A stretch of DNA of 12,689 nt, from positions 1 to 12,689 of the forward strand of contig JAFPCE010000006.1 of the NCBI GenBank assembly GCA_017390245.1. The letters run 5' to 3'. Positions 1-5,986 of this stretch are shown piece by piece. Origin of the DNA: Selenomonadaceae bacterium (GTDB taxonomy: Bacteria; Bacillota; Negativicutes; Selenomonadales; Selenomonadaceae). Both the position numbers and the translations under genes were made by a program. How positions within the stretch are numbered: the first letter of the stretch is position 1; each line of letters starts with the position of its first letter. The notes below the pieces were generated by a model. That model saw only the letters and a list, made by a program, of their open reading frames with translations. It made no database searches and was not told where the DNA came from.

Positions 1-11
1 ATGAAATTTTA

Positions 12-40
12 TTGGCACATAATAAATATCATGCTAAAAT
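12..40 (+). promoter_or_regulatory. Promoter of the flavodoxin gene
   Basis: The -35 box TTGGCA (12-17) and the -10 box TAAAAT (35-40) are separated by 17 bases. A TG one base ahead of the -10 box (32-33) makes it an extended -10 type. Each box matches the sigma-70/sigma-A consensus at 5 of 6 bases. The start of transcription is expected near 46-48, which is where an inverted repeat begins. Assigned by eye only. Confidence 0.65.
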
Positions 41-43
41 ACA

Positions 44-63
44 ACTAGTTTATATTAACTAGT
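44..63. promoter_or_regulatory. Operator-like inverted repeat at the flavodoxin transcription start
   Basis: ACTAGTT (44-50), a six-base spacer TATATT, then AACTAGT (57-63) form a perfect 7-6-7 inverted repeat. It lies just downstream of the -10 box and ends one base before the Shine-Dalgarno run GGGAGGG (64-70). A repressor bound here would block initiation; alternatively the RNA hairpin could hinder ribosome access. No known regulator box was recognised. Confidence 0.45.
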
Positions 64-78
64 GGGAGGGACACCGCT

Positions 79-603
79 TTGGCAAAACTGATTGTATATT
101 ATTCCAGAGCAGATGAGAATTATTTTGGGGATTCCATGCGGTACGTTGAAGAGGGCAACACCGCCAAGGTAGCAAGGATGCTATCGGAAATCATTGGTGC
201 AGACACCTTTGAAATCAAACAGAAAACCCCTTATGCCAAGGACTATGAAACCTGCATCAAGGAGGCTATGGCTGACCTGCAGAACAATGCCCGTCCAGAG
301 CTTGTGGAGTGGCCAGAAAACTTTGAAGATTATGATGAAATCTATCTTGGCTTCCCAAATTACTGGGGCACTATGCCAATGGCTGTATATACCTTTTTGG
401 AAAAGTACACCTGGCTGAGAAAACGAGTTTATCCATTTGCTACCCATCAGGGCAGCGGCTTAGGCCACAGCTTAAAGGATCTGAGAAAGCCATGCCGTGG
501 CGCTATGATTATGAAGGGCCTGGCTGTAAAGGGCGAAAACGTGGATAAATTCCCAGAGAATGTAAAGCTGGAGGTTGAACGCTGGGCACTGTACGGCGAA
601 TAA
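79..603 (+). CDS. Flavodoxin family protein (flavodoxin_4-like)
   Basis: A 174-residue cytosolic protein expected to bind FMN and carry electrons or reduce quinone-like substrates; the partner is not known. The N-terminus runs straight into a beta strand and phosphate loop (LIVYYSRADENYFG, then EEGNTAKVA around residues 25-32), as in the family where the loop after YYS holds the FMN phosphate. Mid-protein YLGFPNYWGTMPMAVYTFLE (about residues 90-109) and THQGSGLGHS (about 122-131) are typical of the group. The length is normal. The start is a TTG at 79: GGGAGGG at 64-70 lies eight bases upstream and no better start exists nearby. The gene stands alone, with its own promoter and terminator, and faces opposite to everything else in the window. 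The inverted repeat at 44-63 suggests it is under a repressor. Substrate and electron donor are not deducible. Confidence 0.9.
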   Translation: MAKLIVYYSRADENYFGDSMRYVEEGNTAKVARMLSEIIGADTFEIKQKTPYAKDYETCIKEAMADLQNNARPELVEWPENFEDYDEIYLGFPNYWGTMPMAVYTFLEKYTWLRKRVYPFATHQGSGLGHSLKDLRKPCRGAMIMKGLAVKGENVDKFPENVKLEVERWALYGE

Positions 604-698
604 AGCCAGTTGTCACAGCAGCTCCTGCATAAAGGCCAGTGGCTAATTATTGGCAGATATATGTAGTATATGCAGCAAAATTTAATATCCGATAACAC

Positions 699-741
699 AA
701 AAGGGCAATCCTGCCAAATCAGCGGGACTGCCCTTTTATAT
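699..741 (+). terminator. Intrinsic terminator after the flavodoxin gene
   Basis: AAAAGGGCA (699-707) pairs with TGCCCTTTT (729-737). An inner stem CCTGC/GCGGG (710-714 with 722-726, one G-U pair) extends it across a two-by-two internal loop. The 3' side is TTTTATATTTA, a usable U-rich tail. Read on the other strand the tail is TTTTGTGTT, so it may also stop transcripts coming from the dehydrogenase remnant on the minus strand. Confidence 0.75.
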
Positions 742-762
742 TTATAAAAAAATTTTTAGTGC

Positions 763-1003
763 TTACTCTATATTTTCACCATGTGCCAGCAGATACTGCT
801 CTGCCTCCAGGCTCCAGAGGCCGCCATGCTTCTCAACAATAGCCTGCAGTGCACTACCTGCAGCACTATTGCTCTTGCCGAAATCCTCCACTGCTGTCAG
901 TGGCAATCCTTGCCAGAATCTCATCATCCTGCATCTCTGGCAGCTCAAAGCTGTCCACCCGCAAATCCTTTACACCGTGAATACGAACTGCAGTAGTCTT
1001 CAT
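763..1003 (-). pseudogene. Remnant of a zinc-type alcohol dehydrogenase (sorbitol/L-sorbose-1-phosphate reductase-like), internally deleted
   Basis: From an ATG at 1003-1001, with AGAGAGG nine bases upstream, the minus strand reads MKTTAVRIHGVKDLRVD and on to LARIATDS, a typical N-terminus of medium-chain zinc dehydrogenases of the SorE-like group. It then goes out of frame and stops (TAG) after 45 codons. From the same point another frame reads PLTAVEDFGKSN and ends HGGLWSLEAEQYLLAHG, which looks like the C-terminus of the same family, to a TAA at 765-763. The zinc-binding and Rossmann regions, roughly 340 residues if the usual length of about 420 applies, are missing. The junction lies near 892-901, where ACTGACAGCA fits both halves, so a deletion between short direct repeats is likely. 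The gap to the 227-residue gene upstream is 34 bases, so the two were probably co-transcribed. Family assignment is from memory of conserved ends. Confidence 0.7.
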
Positions 1004-1037
1004 ACTATTTTTCCTCTCTATAGCATGGATTTACTCT

Positions 1038-1721
1038 TTATTGTGCTCTTTCTCTGATGCCCCGCAGGCGCTCGGCCAGCTGATTGTCCAGCTTCTGCTC
1101 TAGCTCCTCAATGGTCTTAGAGTCAAAGTCATAGCGCATCTCTGGGATGTTTTTCACTCTGGCTTCACCAAAGAATTCACACCTGAATTCATTGTAATAG
1201 ATAATAAAATTACTTTCTATGGAAAAATCCGAATAATCTGCCACAATATAAGAACCGTTTAGAACCCTCTTAGGCTCATGGGGCGTAATGAAGAGCTTAA
1301 AGCCCTCCACCTCTGGTGGCAGATGCTCACTGTAATCCCACTCTGTTATGTTCAGGGATTTTGTGATATAGCTCATGGTGTCTGGATTGTATTCTACCAG
1401 ATCATGAATATCTGCATCCATGTATTGCCGCAAAAATGACTCAAAGGTAGCAGCCTTGGCAGTAATGTACTGCATGAGACAGAACTCCGTTAAGCCCATG
1501 CGGATTTTCACCTTGTACTCCTCTGTCTCCTGGTGATAATAGGCCCAGAACCCCAGGTGCTTTTCCTCATTGGTATAGGAAAAAAGATAGTATTTATCCC
1601 CTTCCTCCTCATATAGCTTCTTAAAGCTTAAACCGTATTTATCTTGTGGCAGCTCTGCTAAATAAGGCCATGTACCAACGTCTTCATTTACCTTTGCTAT
1701 TGTCTTTTCCTTTAATGGCAT
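1038..1721 (-). CDS. Hypothetical protein, 227 residues, unrecognised
   Basis: I do not recognise this protein. It is acidic, rich in Tyr, Phe and Glu, with no signal peptide and no membrane segment, so probably cytosolic. The N-terminal half has short beta-type stretches rich in aromatics (KYYLFSYTNEEKHLGFWAYY, about residues 43-62), the middle has FCLMQYITAKAATFESFLRQ (about 80-99), and the C-terminus is a charged helix (KTIEELEQKLDNQLAERLRG) that could form a short coiled coil. AGGTG sits five bases ahead of the ATG, supporting the start. Codon use is like that of its neighbours. It follows the CobW-type GTPase pair after 130 bases carrying a tandem repeat and precedes the dehydrogenase remnant by 34 bases. 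Whether it belongs functionally with the GTPases is unknown. Confidence 0.75.
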   Translation of the reverse strand: MPLKEKTIAKVNEDVGTWPYLAELPQDKYGLSFKKLYEEEGDKYYLFSYTNEEKHLGFWAYYHQETEEYKVKIRMGLTEFCLMQYITAKAATFESFLRQYMDADIHDLVEYNPDTMSYITKSLNITEWDYSEHLPPEVEGFKLFITPHEPKRVLNGSYIVADYSDFSIESNFIIYYNEFRCEFFGEARVKNIPEMRYDFDSKTIEELEQKLDNQLAERLRGIRERAQ

Positions 1722-1747
1722 ATTATCACCTGCCTGACTTTATCTTA

Positions 1748-1823
1748 TGATACTTGTAAATATAATAATCTCTTTAAAAGCATATCTGCTGATGCTTGTA
1801 AATATAATAATCTCTTAAAAAGC
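1748..1823. repeat. Tandem direct repeat, two 34-base copies 42 bases apart
   Basis: Copies at 1748-1781 and 1790-1823 agree at 32 of 34 bases; the uninterrupted shared core is 22 bases (1753-1774 and 1795-1816). The only mismatches are at 1752/1794 and 1775/1817. Eight bases separate the copies. It lies between the second GTPase gene and the 227-residue gene. Each copy contains AATATA, which on the minus strand is TATATT, a possible -10 box. Confidence 0.9.
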
Positions 1824-1830
1824 TTGTCAG
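1801..1830 (-). promoter_or_regulatory. Possible promoter of the 227-residue gene
   Basis: Read on the minus strand, CTGACA (1830-1825) and TATATT (1806-1801) are 18 bases apart, each 5 of 6 to consensus. The -10 part lies in the upstream copy of the tandem repeat; the second copy repeats the -10 sequence at 1764-1759 but has no good -35 box. The -35 box overlaps the weak hairpin at 1819-1834. Tentative. Confidence 0.3.
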
Positions 1831-1834
1831 CTTT
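1817..1834 (-). terminator. Weak hairpin and T run after the second GTPase gene
   Basis: AAAGCT (1819-1824) pairs with AGCTTT (1829-1834) around a four-base loop, and on the minus strand the stem runs into TTTTT (1821-1817). The stem is short and AT-rich, so at most a partial terminator. It lies 18 bases beyond the stop codon of the 322-residue gene. Confidence 0.3.
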
Positions 1835-1851
1835 AACAGCTTTAAAATTGC

Positions 1852-2820
1852 TTAGTTAAAGTATACGATGGTATCCTCTGGCTTTTCCTTTTCCGCAAAG
1901 TCCTCAACCTTCATCTGCAGCTTTTCTACTTCGCCATTGGCATCGCACTTCACATGGATAACACCAGTAACCTTGCCCCATTTGCGCTCGTTCTTGGTGT
2001 GGTTCAGCTGCTTAAAGGCAGTACCAGTAGCAGGGACACCCAGGAACATCATATCCTCGGCGCAGCAGGCCATGCCTACACGGCCTACGCCGTAATGAAT
2101 TTTTCCCTGCTTAGAAGCGGAGCATATATAGCCATCGAAAATCATGCGCTTCTTGTCATAGTTCATAGGATGATCCTGCATATCTACAAACCAGGCACCA
2201 TAGTCATCAAAATGCAAATCAATGGTGTCACCGGCAATGGAGAATGGCAGCTCTGGCTCTTCCTCCACAAAGTCCTCTAAATCGGACTCAAAGATGACAT
2301 TAGCACGGCGGTTAACCACCCGGACATTGCGTCGGATATCCTGCTGGCGGGTTTCATGGTCGCAGCGGTTAAAGATAATCAGCTCGCAGTAGCGGAATAA
2401 ATCCACAAAGCGGTCCTTCATATTCTTCTGATAAACCTCAAAGGTCTCAGCATTAACCAGGCCGATATTCTGAAAATCAAACCAGTTCTCAGGAAGCGGA
2501 ATATTCATGTAGTCACCAGCAGTCCACATGCCATTGGTTTCAATCAGCACGCTGCTAGGATGGTACTTCTCCTCTAAGCTCTGATAGAACTCAGCTGTCA
2601 GCTCCTCCTGCTCCTCTACAGTGATAACCTTGGCATGGCTCTCAGCTAAGAGCTCTTCATCCAGCTCCTCTTCGCCCTCTTCCCCCAGGATAATCAGATT
2701 GCACTCAGCCTTGGCAAACTGATTGTTAGACAGGAAGTCAATGATGACGCTGGTTTTGCCAGACTCTAAAAGTCCCATAAAGTAGTATACAGGTACATTA
2801 GGCTGTTTATTGTTGCTCAT
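1852..2820 (-). CDS. CobW/G3E-like GTPase, divergent second member of a pair
   Basis: A 322-residue cytosolic P-loop protein. The N-terminus has VYYFMGLLESGKTS, with the Walker A loop GLLESGKT at residues 16-23, where usual CobW proteins have GFLGAGKT. VLIETNG (91-97) takes the place of the CobW switch EPSG, and IIFNRCD (148-154) is an NKxD-like base-recognition motif with Arg for Lys. The canonical CxCC metal motif is missing; Cys residues are at 40, 145, 153, 233, 252-253 and 292. The C-terminal half holds GYICSASKQGKIHYGVGRVG (230-249) and ACCAEDMMFLG (251-261), which I cannot assign to a domain. A GTAGGAG ribosome site lies within the last codons of the preceding gene and the start is only seven bases past its stop, so the two are translationally coupled. 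It likely partners the first GTPase in metal delivery; this is inference from pairing. Confidence 0.8.
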   Translation of the reverse strand: MSNNKQPNVPVYYFMGLLESGKTSVIIDFLSNNQFAKAECNLIILGEEGEEELDEELLAESHAKVITVEEQEELTAEFYQSLEEKYHPSSVLIETNGMWTAGDYMNIPLPENWFDFQNIGLVNAETFEVYQKNMKDRFVDLFRYCELIIFNRCDHETRQQDIRRNVRVVNRRANVIFESDLEDFVEEEPELPFSIAGDTIDLHFDDYGAWFVDMQDHPMNYDKKRMIFDGYICSASKQGKIHYGVGRVGMACCAEDMMFLGVPATGTAFKQLNHTKNERKWGKVTGVIHVKCDANGEVEKLQMKVEDFAEKEKPEDTIVYFN

Positions 2821-2827
2821 ATTAATA

Positions 2828-3982
2828 TTACTCTCCTACAAAAAGCTCCTGCAGGCTATGCTCCTGCAGCTTGCTGCCAATTACACAGAAACGGCCAGTA
2901 TAGTCAGCTGCGCCAACAGCTACACTGCTCTCACCTGGTACATAGTTGAAGTGGAGCCACTCACCATCATTAGCAGACATAACGATGCCCTTAGCACGGA
3001 GGACTACACCGTATTCGTCAGCATTAACCAGCTCAGCCAGAATGTCCTTCAGCTCAGCCTCAGTGTACTTCTTGGTAGTCTCCATACCCCAGCTGCCGAA
3101 TACATCATCTGCATGATGGTGATGATGATGATCGTGGTCGTGATGGTCATGGTCATGACAGCTGCAATTTGGATCGCTGCACTCATGGTCGTGGTCGTGA
3201 TGGTGATGATGTTCATGTTCATGATCGTGATGGTGCTCATGCTCATGCTCATGTTCATGGTCATGGTCATGGTCATGATGATGTTCGTGATCATGGCAGC
3301 TGCATTCTGGATCATCGCACTCAGGGTCATGATCGTGGTGGTGATGATGGTGCTCATGCTCCTCAGCCTCTACCTCTTCTACAGACAAAAGCTCGCTGTG
3401 AGCCAGTGCATCTAAGATCTGCTGGCCGCTGATTTTATCCCAAGGGGTAGTAACGATAGGAGCCTTGGCATTGTGCTGGCGGATAATATCAATAGTTTCC
3501 TGCAGCTTCTTCTCTGTTACATCCTGGCTGCGGCTCAGCACGATGCAGTCAGCATGGGCAATCTGATCAATGAAGAATTCGCCATAATTTCTGGCATACA
3601 TCTTGCACTTTTTCGCATGAACTACTGCAATGCTGCCATCCATAACTACTTCGTCATTGAGTACAGTAGCAACCGCCTTCTTGACATCAGACAGCTTGCC
3701 GACGCCAGATGGCTCAATGATGATGCGCTCAGGATGATAGGTGTCCATTACCTGCTTCAGGGATGTTTCAAAATCTCCTACCAGAGAGCAGCAGATACAG
3801 CCTGAGTTCAGTTCCTTAATCTCAACACCAGCTTCCTTCATGAAGCCGCCATCAATGGCAATCTCGCCAAATTCGTTCTCAATTAAAGCAATTTTATCCT
3901 TAAATCCGTCTGCAATCAGCTTCTGAATCAGGGTAGTTTTGCCTGCGCCTAAAAAACCAGAAAAGATATTAATCTTTGTCAT
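2828..3982 (-). CDS. CobW/COG0523-type GTPase metallochaperone with a His/Cys-rich insert
   Basis: 384 residues, G3E family (relatives: CobW, YeiR, ZNG1, UreG, HypB), a GTP-driven metal inserter or buffer. Visible in order: Walker A GFLGAGKT (9-16); ENEFGE (35-40); the metal-binding CxCC motif C62-I-C-C65 within SGCICCS; Walker B/switch EPSG (90-93); SRSQD (150-154) where NKxD would be expected; TTPWD (178-182); the insert at 209-290; and a CobW_C-type end from about 325 (VVLRAKGIVMSANDGEW). The insert has 42 His among 82 residues, plus six Cys in two clusters (222, 227, 229 and 268, 273, 275). A strong ribosome site AGGAGGTC lies six bases ahead of the ATG. It leads a two-gene unit with the 322-residue GTPase, behind a good promoter at 4076-4103. 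The metal (Zn, Ni or Co) cannot be told; the gene is not next to urease, hydrogenase or cobalamin genes here. Confidence 0.92.
   Translation of the reverse strand: MTKINIFSGFLGAGKTTLIQKLIADGFKDKIALIENEFGEIAIDGGFMKEAGVEIKELNSGCICCSLVGDFETSLKQVMDTYHPERIIIEPSGVGKLSDVKKAVATVLNDEVVMDGSIAVVHAKKCKMYARNYGEFFIDQIAHADCIVLSRSQDVTEKKLQETIDIIRQHNAKAPIVTTPWDKISGQQILDALAHSELLSVEEVEAEEHEHHHHHHDHDPECDDPECSCHDHEHHHDHDHDHEHEHEHEHHHDHEHEHHHHHDHDHECSDPNCSCHDHDHHDHDHHHHHHADDVFGSWGMETTKKYTEAELKDILAELVNADEYGVVLRAKGIVMSANDGEWLHFNYVPGESSVAVGAADYTGRFCVIGSKLQEHSLQELFVGE
3113..3358 (-). repeat. His/Cys-rich coding repeat inside the GTPase gene
   Basis: These bases encode residues 209-290, made almost only of His, Asp, Glu and two Cys clusters. 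The clusters CDDPECSCHDH (222-232) and CSDPNCSCHDH (268-278) are 46 residues apart, and the surrounding DNA matches imperfectly at the same 138-base offset (about 3153-3210 against 3291-3348), which points to an internal duplication. CAT/CAC and GAC/GAG alternation makes the DNA quasi-repetitive and prone to length change. Confidence 0.85.
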
Positions 3983-4017
3983 TCTTATGACCTCCTATAG
4001 TATATGAAATATTAGTA

Positions 4018-4029
4018 ACAAAATTTTGT
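4018..4029. promoter_or_regulatory. Palindrome in the leader of the GTPase pair
   Basis: ACAAAATTTTGT is a perfect 12-base palindrome, and the flanking T and A two bases out also match, giving 14 of 16 symmetrical positions at 4016-4031 region. It lies 36-47 bases ahead of the ATG at 3982 and about 40 bases past the predicted transcription start. It may be a metal-responsive operator, but it does not match the Zur, Fur or NikR boxes I know. Confidence 0.35.
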
Positions 4030-4075
4030 CATGGCGGAGTTTTTTCTGCCACTTTTATAATTTAACGTCTACTTA

Positions 4076-4103
4076 ATTGTAGCTTATTGGGGAAATTTGT
4101 CAA
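4076..4103 (-). promoter_or_regulatory. Promoter of the CobW-type GTPase pair
   Basis: On the minus strand TTGACA (4103-4098) is a perfect -35 box and TACAAT (4081-4076) a 5-of-6 -10 box, with a 16-base spacer. Transcription should begin near 4069, leaving an untranslated leader of about 87 bases that carries the palindrome at 4018-4029 and a possible small hairpin (GGCAG with CTCCGCC, about 4032-4051). It sits just past the terminator of the metY unit, as expected for an independent unit. Confidence 0.65.
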
Positions 4104-4111
4104 TAAGTCAA

Positions 4112-4153
4112 ACAAAAAATGCTTACTGGCAGTCAAGGATGTCAGTAAGCATT
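4112..4153 (-). terminator. Intrinsic terminator of the ahbA-ahbB-metY unit
   Basis: AATGCTTACTG (4118-4128) and CAGTAAGCATT (4143-4153) form a perfect 11-base stem around a 14-base loop. On the minus strand it is followed directly by TTTTTT (4117-4112) and then GTTT. It begins 14 bases after the metY stop codon. Confidence 0.9.
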
Positions 4154-4166
4154 AAGATTTATTAAA

Positions 4167-5444
4167 TTAAATTGCGTCTAAAGCCTGCTTGAGGTCGCTG
4201 ATGAGGTCCATGGTGCCTTCAAGACCGCAGGAGACGCGGATGAGACCTGCTGGTATGCCTGCTTCTGCCAGCTGTTCATCTGTCATCTGGCGATGGGTGC
4301 TGGTGGCAGGATTTAAGCAGCAGCTGCGGGCATCTGCTACATGGGTTTCGATGTTGATGAGCTTTAAGGCCTTCATGAATTTTTCTGCTGCTGCACGGCC
4401 GCCTTCTAATTCAAAGGATACAACGCCGCAGGCGCCATTTGGCAGATACTTTCTGGCTAAATCATAGTACTTGTTGCTTGGCAGTCCAGGATAGTTAACA
4501 GCCTTTACCTGAGGCTGGCGCTCTAAGAACTCTGCTACTGCCAGGCCATTTTCTGCATGACGTGGCATGCGCACGTGGAGAGACTCCAGGCCGAGGTTTA
4601 AGAGGAAGGCGCTCTGTGGAGACTGCATGCTGCCGAAATCACGCATGAGCTGAGCTACAGCCTTATAGATATATGCACCCTTGCCGAAGCGCTCTGCATA
4701 AACAATGCCATGATAGGACTCATCTGGCTCACAGAGACCTGGGAACTTCTCTTTATGGGCCATCCAGTCAAAGTTACCGCTGTCGATAATAGCACCGCCC
4801 AGGGCTGCACCATGTCCATCCATATACTTAGTAGTGGAATGGGTCACAATATCTGCACCCCATTCAATAGGACGGCAGTTAATAGGTGTTGGGAAGGTGT
4901 TATCTACGATTAATGGTACACCGTGCTCATGAGCTGCCTTGGCAAATTTCTCAATATCCAGTACAGTCAATGCTGGGTTGGCAATGATCTCGCCAAATAA
5001 CAGCTTGGTGTTTGGCTTAAAGGCTGCTGCAAGCTCTTCTTCAGTGGCATCTGGCGAAACAAAGGTAGACTCGATGCCCATCTTTTTCAAGGTAACTTCG
5101 ATTAAGTTGAAGGTACCGCCATAAATAGAGGAAGATGCCACAATGTGGTCACCAGCCTCACAGATATTAAACATAGCAAAGAAGTTGGCTGCCTGGCCAG
5201 AGGAAGTCAGCATAGCTGCTGCACCGCCCTCTAAAGCTGCAATCTTTGCTGCTACATGGTCACAGGTTGGATTTGCCAGACGGGAATAAAAATAACCCTC
5301 TGCCTCTAAATCAAACAGCTTGCCCATGTCCTCGCTGGTATCATACTTAAAGGTTGTAGACTGGATAATAGGAATCTGGCGTGGCTCACCGTTACCTGGA
5401 GTATAGCCTGCCACTAAACACTGTGTATCCTGAGAATAATTCAT
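4167..5444 (-). CDS. metY: O-acetylhomoserine sulfhydrylase (PLP-dependent, Cys/Met metabolism family)
   Basis: 425 residues, the usual length for MetY. It makes homocysteine from O-acetyl-L-homoserine and sulfide in the cytosol, the direct sulfhydrylation route to methionine. PLP-binding marks: YSR at 53-55, SSGQAA at 81-86 (phosphate contacts), VDNTF with Asp181 for the pyridine nitrogen, and HSTTKY with the Schiff-base Lys206. The stretch EKFPGLCEPDESYHG (about 233-247) is the insert that separates O-acetylhomoserine/serine sulfhydrylases from the shorter cystathionine gamma-synthases and lyases. The C-terminus has the usual SRVSCGLE-like motif (LIRVSCGLEG). GGGAGG eight bases upstream supports the start. 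It lies 24 bases after ahbB with no room for a promoter, so it is co-transcribed. A methionine gamma-lyase activity is less likely but cannot be excluded by eye. Confidence 0.93.
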   Translation of the reverse strand: MNYSQDTQCLVAGYTPGNGEPRQIPIIQSTTFKYDTSEDMGKLFDLEAEGYFYSRLANPTCDHVAAKIAALEGGAAAMLTSSGQAANFFAMFNICEAGDHIVASSSIYGGTFNLIEVTLKKMGIESTFVSPDATEEELAAAFKPNTKLLFGEIIANPALTVLDIEKFAKAAHEHGVPLIVDNTFPTPINCRPIEWGADIVTHSTTKYMDGHGAALGGAIIDSGNFDWMAHKEKFPGLCEPDESYHGIVYAERFGKGAYIYKAVAQLMRDFGSMQSPQSAFLLNLGLESLHVRMPRHAENGLAVAEFLERQPQVKAVNYPGLPSNKYYDLARKYLPNGACGVVSFELEGGRAAAEKFMKALKLINIETHVADARSCCLNPATSTHRQMTDEQLAEAGIPAGLIRVSCGLEGTMDLISDLKQALDAI

Positions 5445-5468
5445 AAGATTTGCCTCCCAACAATATTT

Positions 5469-5942
5469 TTACTCAGCAAAATATTTCATGCTGGTTTTCT
5501 TCCATTCTTTAATAGTATACAACATTGTACGATTTTGCATACCTGTTTTTTCCCCCAGCTCCTTTGCAATAGCTTCACACTCTTCCTTGCTGTTACCATG
5601 GAGCATAGTATAGAAGTTATATGGCCAGTTTGGTGCAGTATTTCTGTCATAGCAATGAGTTACAGCAGGGATGCTGCACATTATCTCTGCTACCTCACCC
5701 AGGCGCTGCTCTGGTACCTGCCACACGCACAGCACATTGGCCTTCATACCTACCTGGCGATGGCGCAGCACAGCTCCCAGCTTTCTTAAAGCGCCGGCCT
5801 CCTTCATGGCCTGCAGGCGGCTTAAAAGCAGCTCCTCTGTAATGCCAATGCCTTCTGCAACAGCCTTAAAGGGCTCTGGCACTACCGGCAGCTGATCCTG
5901 CATAGCCACAATAATCTTTTTATCAATATCAGATAATTCCAT
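5469..5942 (-). CDS. ahbB: Siroheme decarboxylase subunit AhbB-like (Lrp/AsnC fold)
   Basis: 157 residues. AhbA and AhbB together remove two acetate carboxyl groups from siroheme to give 12,18-didecarboxysiroheme, an early step of the alternative (siroheme-dependent) heme route in anaerobes. The N-terminal winged helix-turn-helix (about 4-58) is followed by an AsnC-type alpha/beta domain. The AhbB-type marks HCYDR (96-100) and WPYNFYTMLHG (106-116) are present and distinguish it from plain Lrp regulators. GAGGA lies seven bases ahead of the ATG. It follows ahbA by 44 bases and precedes metY by 24. NirD/L/G/H proteins of heme d1 synthesis are close relatives; with a matching AhbA beside it and no nir genes in view, AhbB is the better reading. 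AhbC and AhbD are not in the window. Confidence 0.85.
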   Translation of the reverse strand: MELSDIDKKIIVAMQDQLPVVPEPFKAVAEGIGITEELLLSRLQAMKEAGALRKLGAVLRHRQVGMKANVLCVWQVPEQRLGEVAEIMCSIPAVTHCYDRNTAPNWPYNFYTMLHGNSKEECEAIAKELGEKTGMQNRTMLYTIKEWKKTSMKYFAE

Positions 5943-5986
5943 TTTTCTGTCCTCATATAGTATATTTTTTAATCTGTTTTCTTTTA

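Noticed and set aside
1..48. A 15-codon open frame beginning at the first base
   Set aside because: It overlaps the flavodoxin promoter, its upstream region is not visible and it has no supporting signal.
763..948. A 61-codon minus-strand frame as an independent small gene
   Set aside because: Its first third is the out-of-frame reading of the dehydrogenase N-terminus and it has no ribosome site; it is better explained as the tail of the deleted gene.
3113..3358. Tandem GAT/CAT-like repeats as a CRISPR array or non-coding satellite
   Set aside because: The frame stays open without interruption and both flanks are conserved CobW protein sequence; units are three to six bases, not spaced repeats.
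2810..3415. A 201-codon plus-strand open frame rich in Met, Val and Ile that looks like a membrane protein
   Set aside because: It is the reverse of the His/Asp/Glu-rich insert: CAT, CAC and GAC read backwards as ATG, GTG and GTC. It has no ribosome site and overlaps a clear CobW-type gene.
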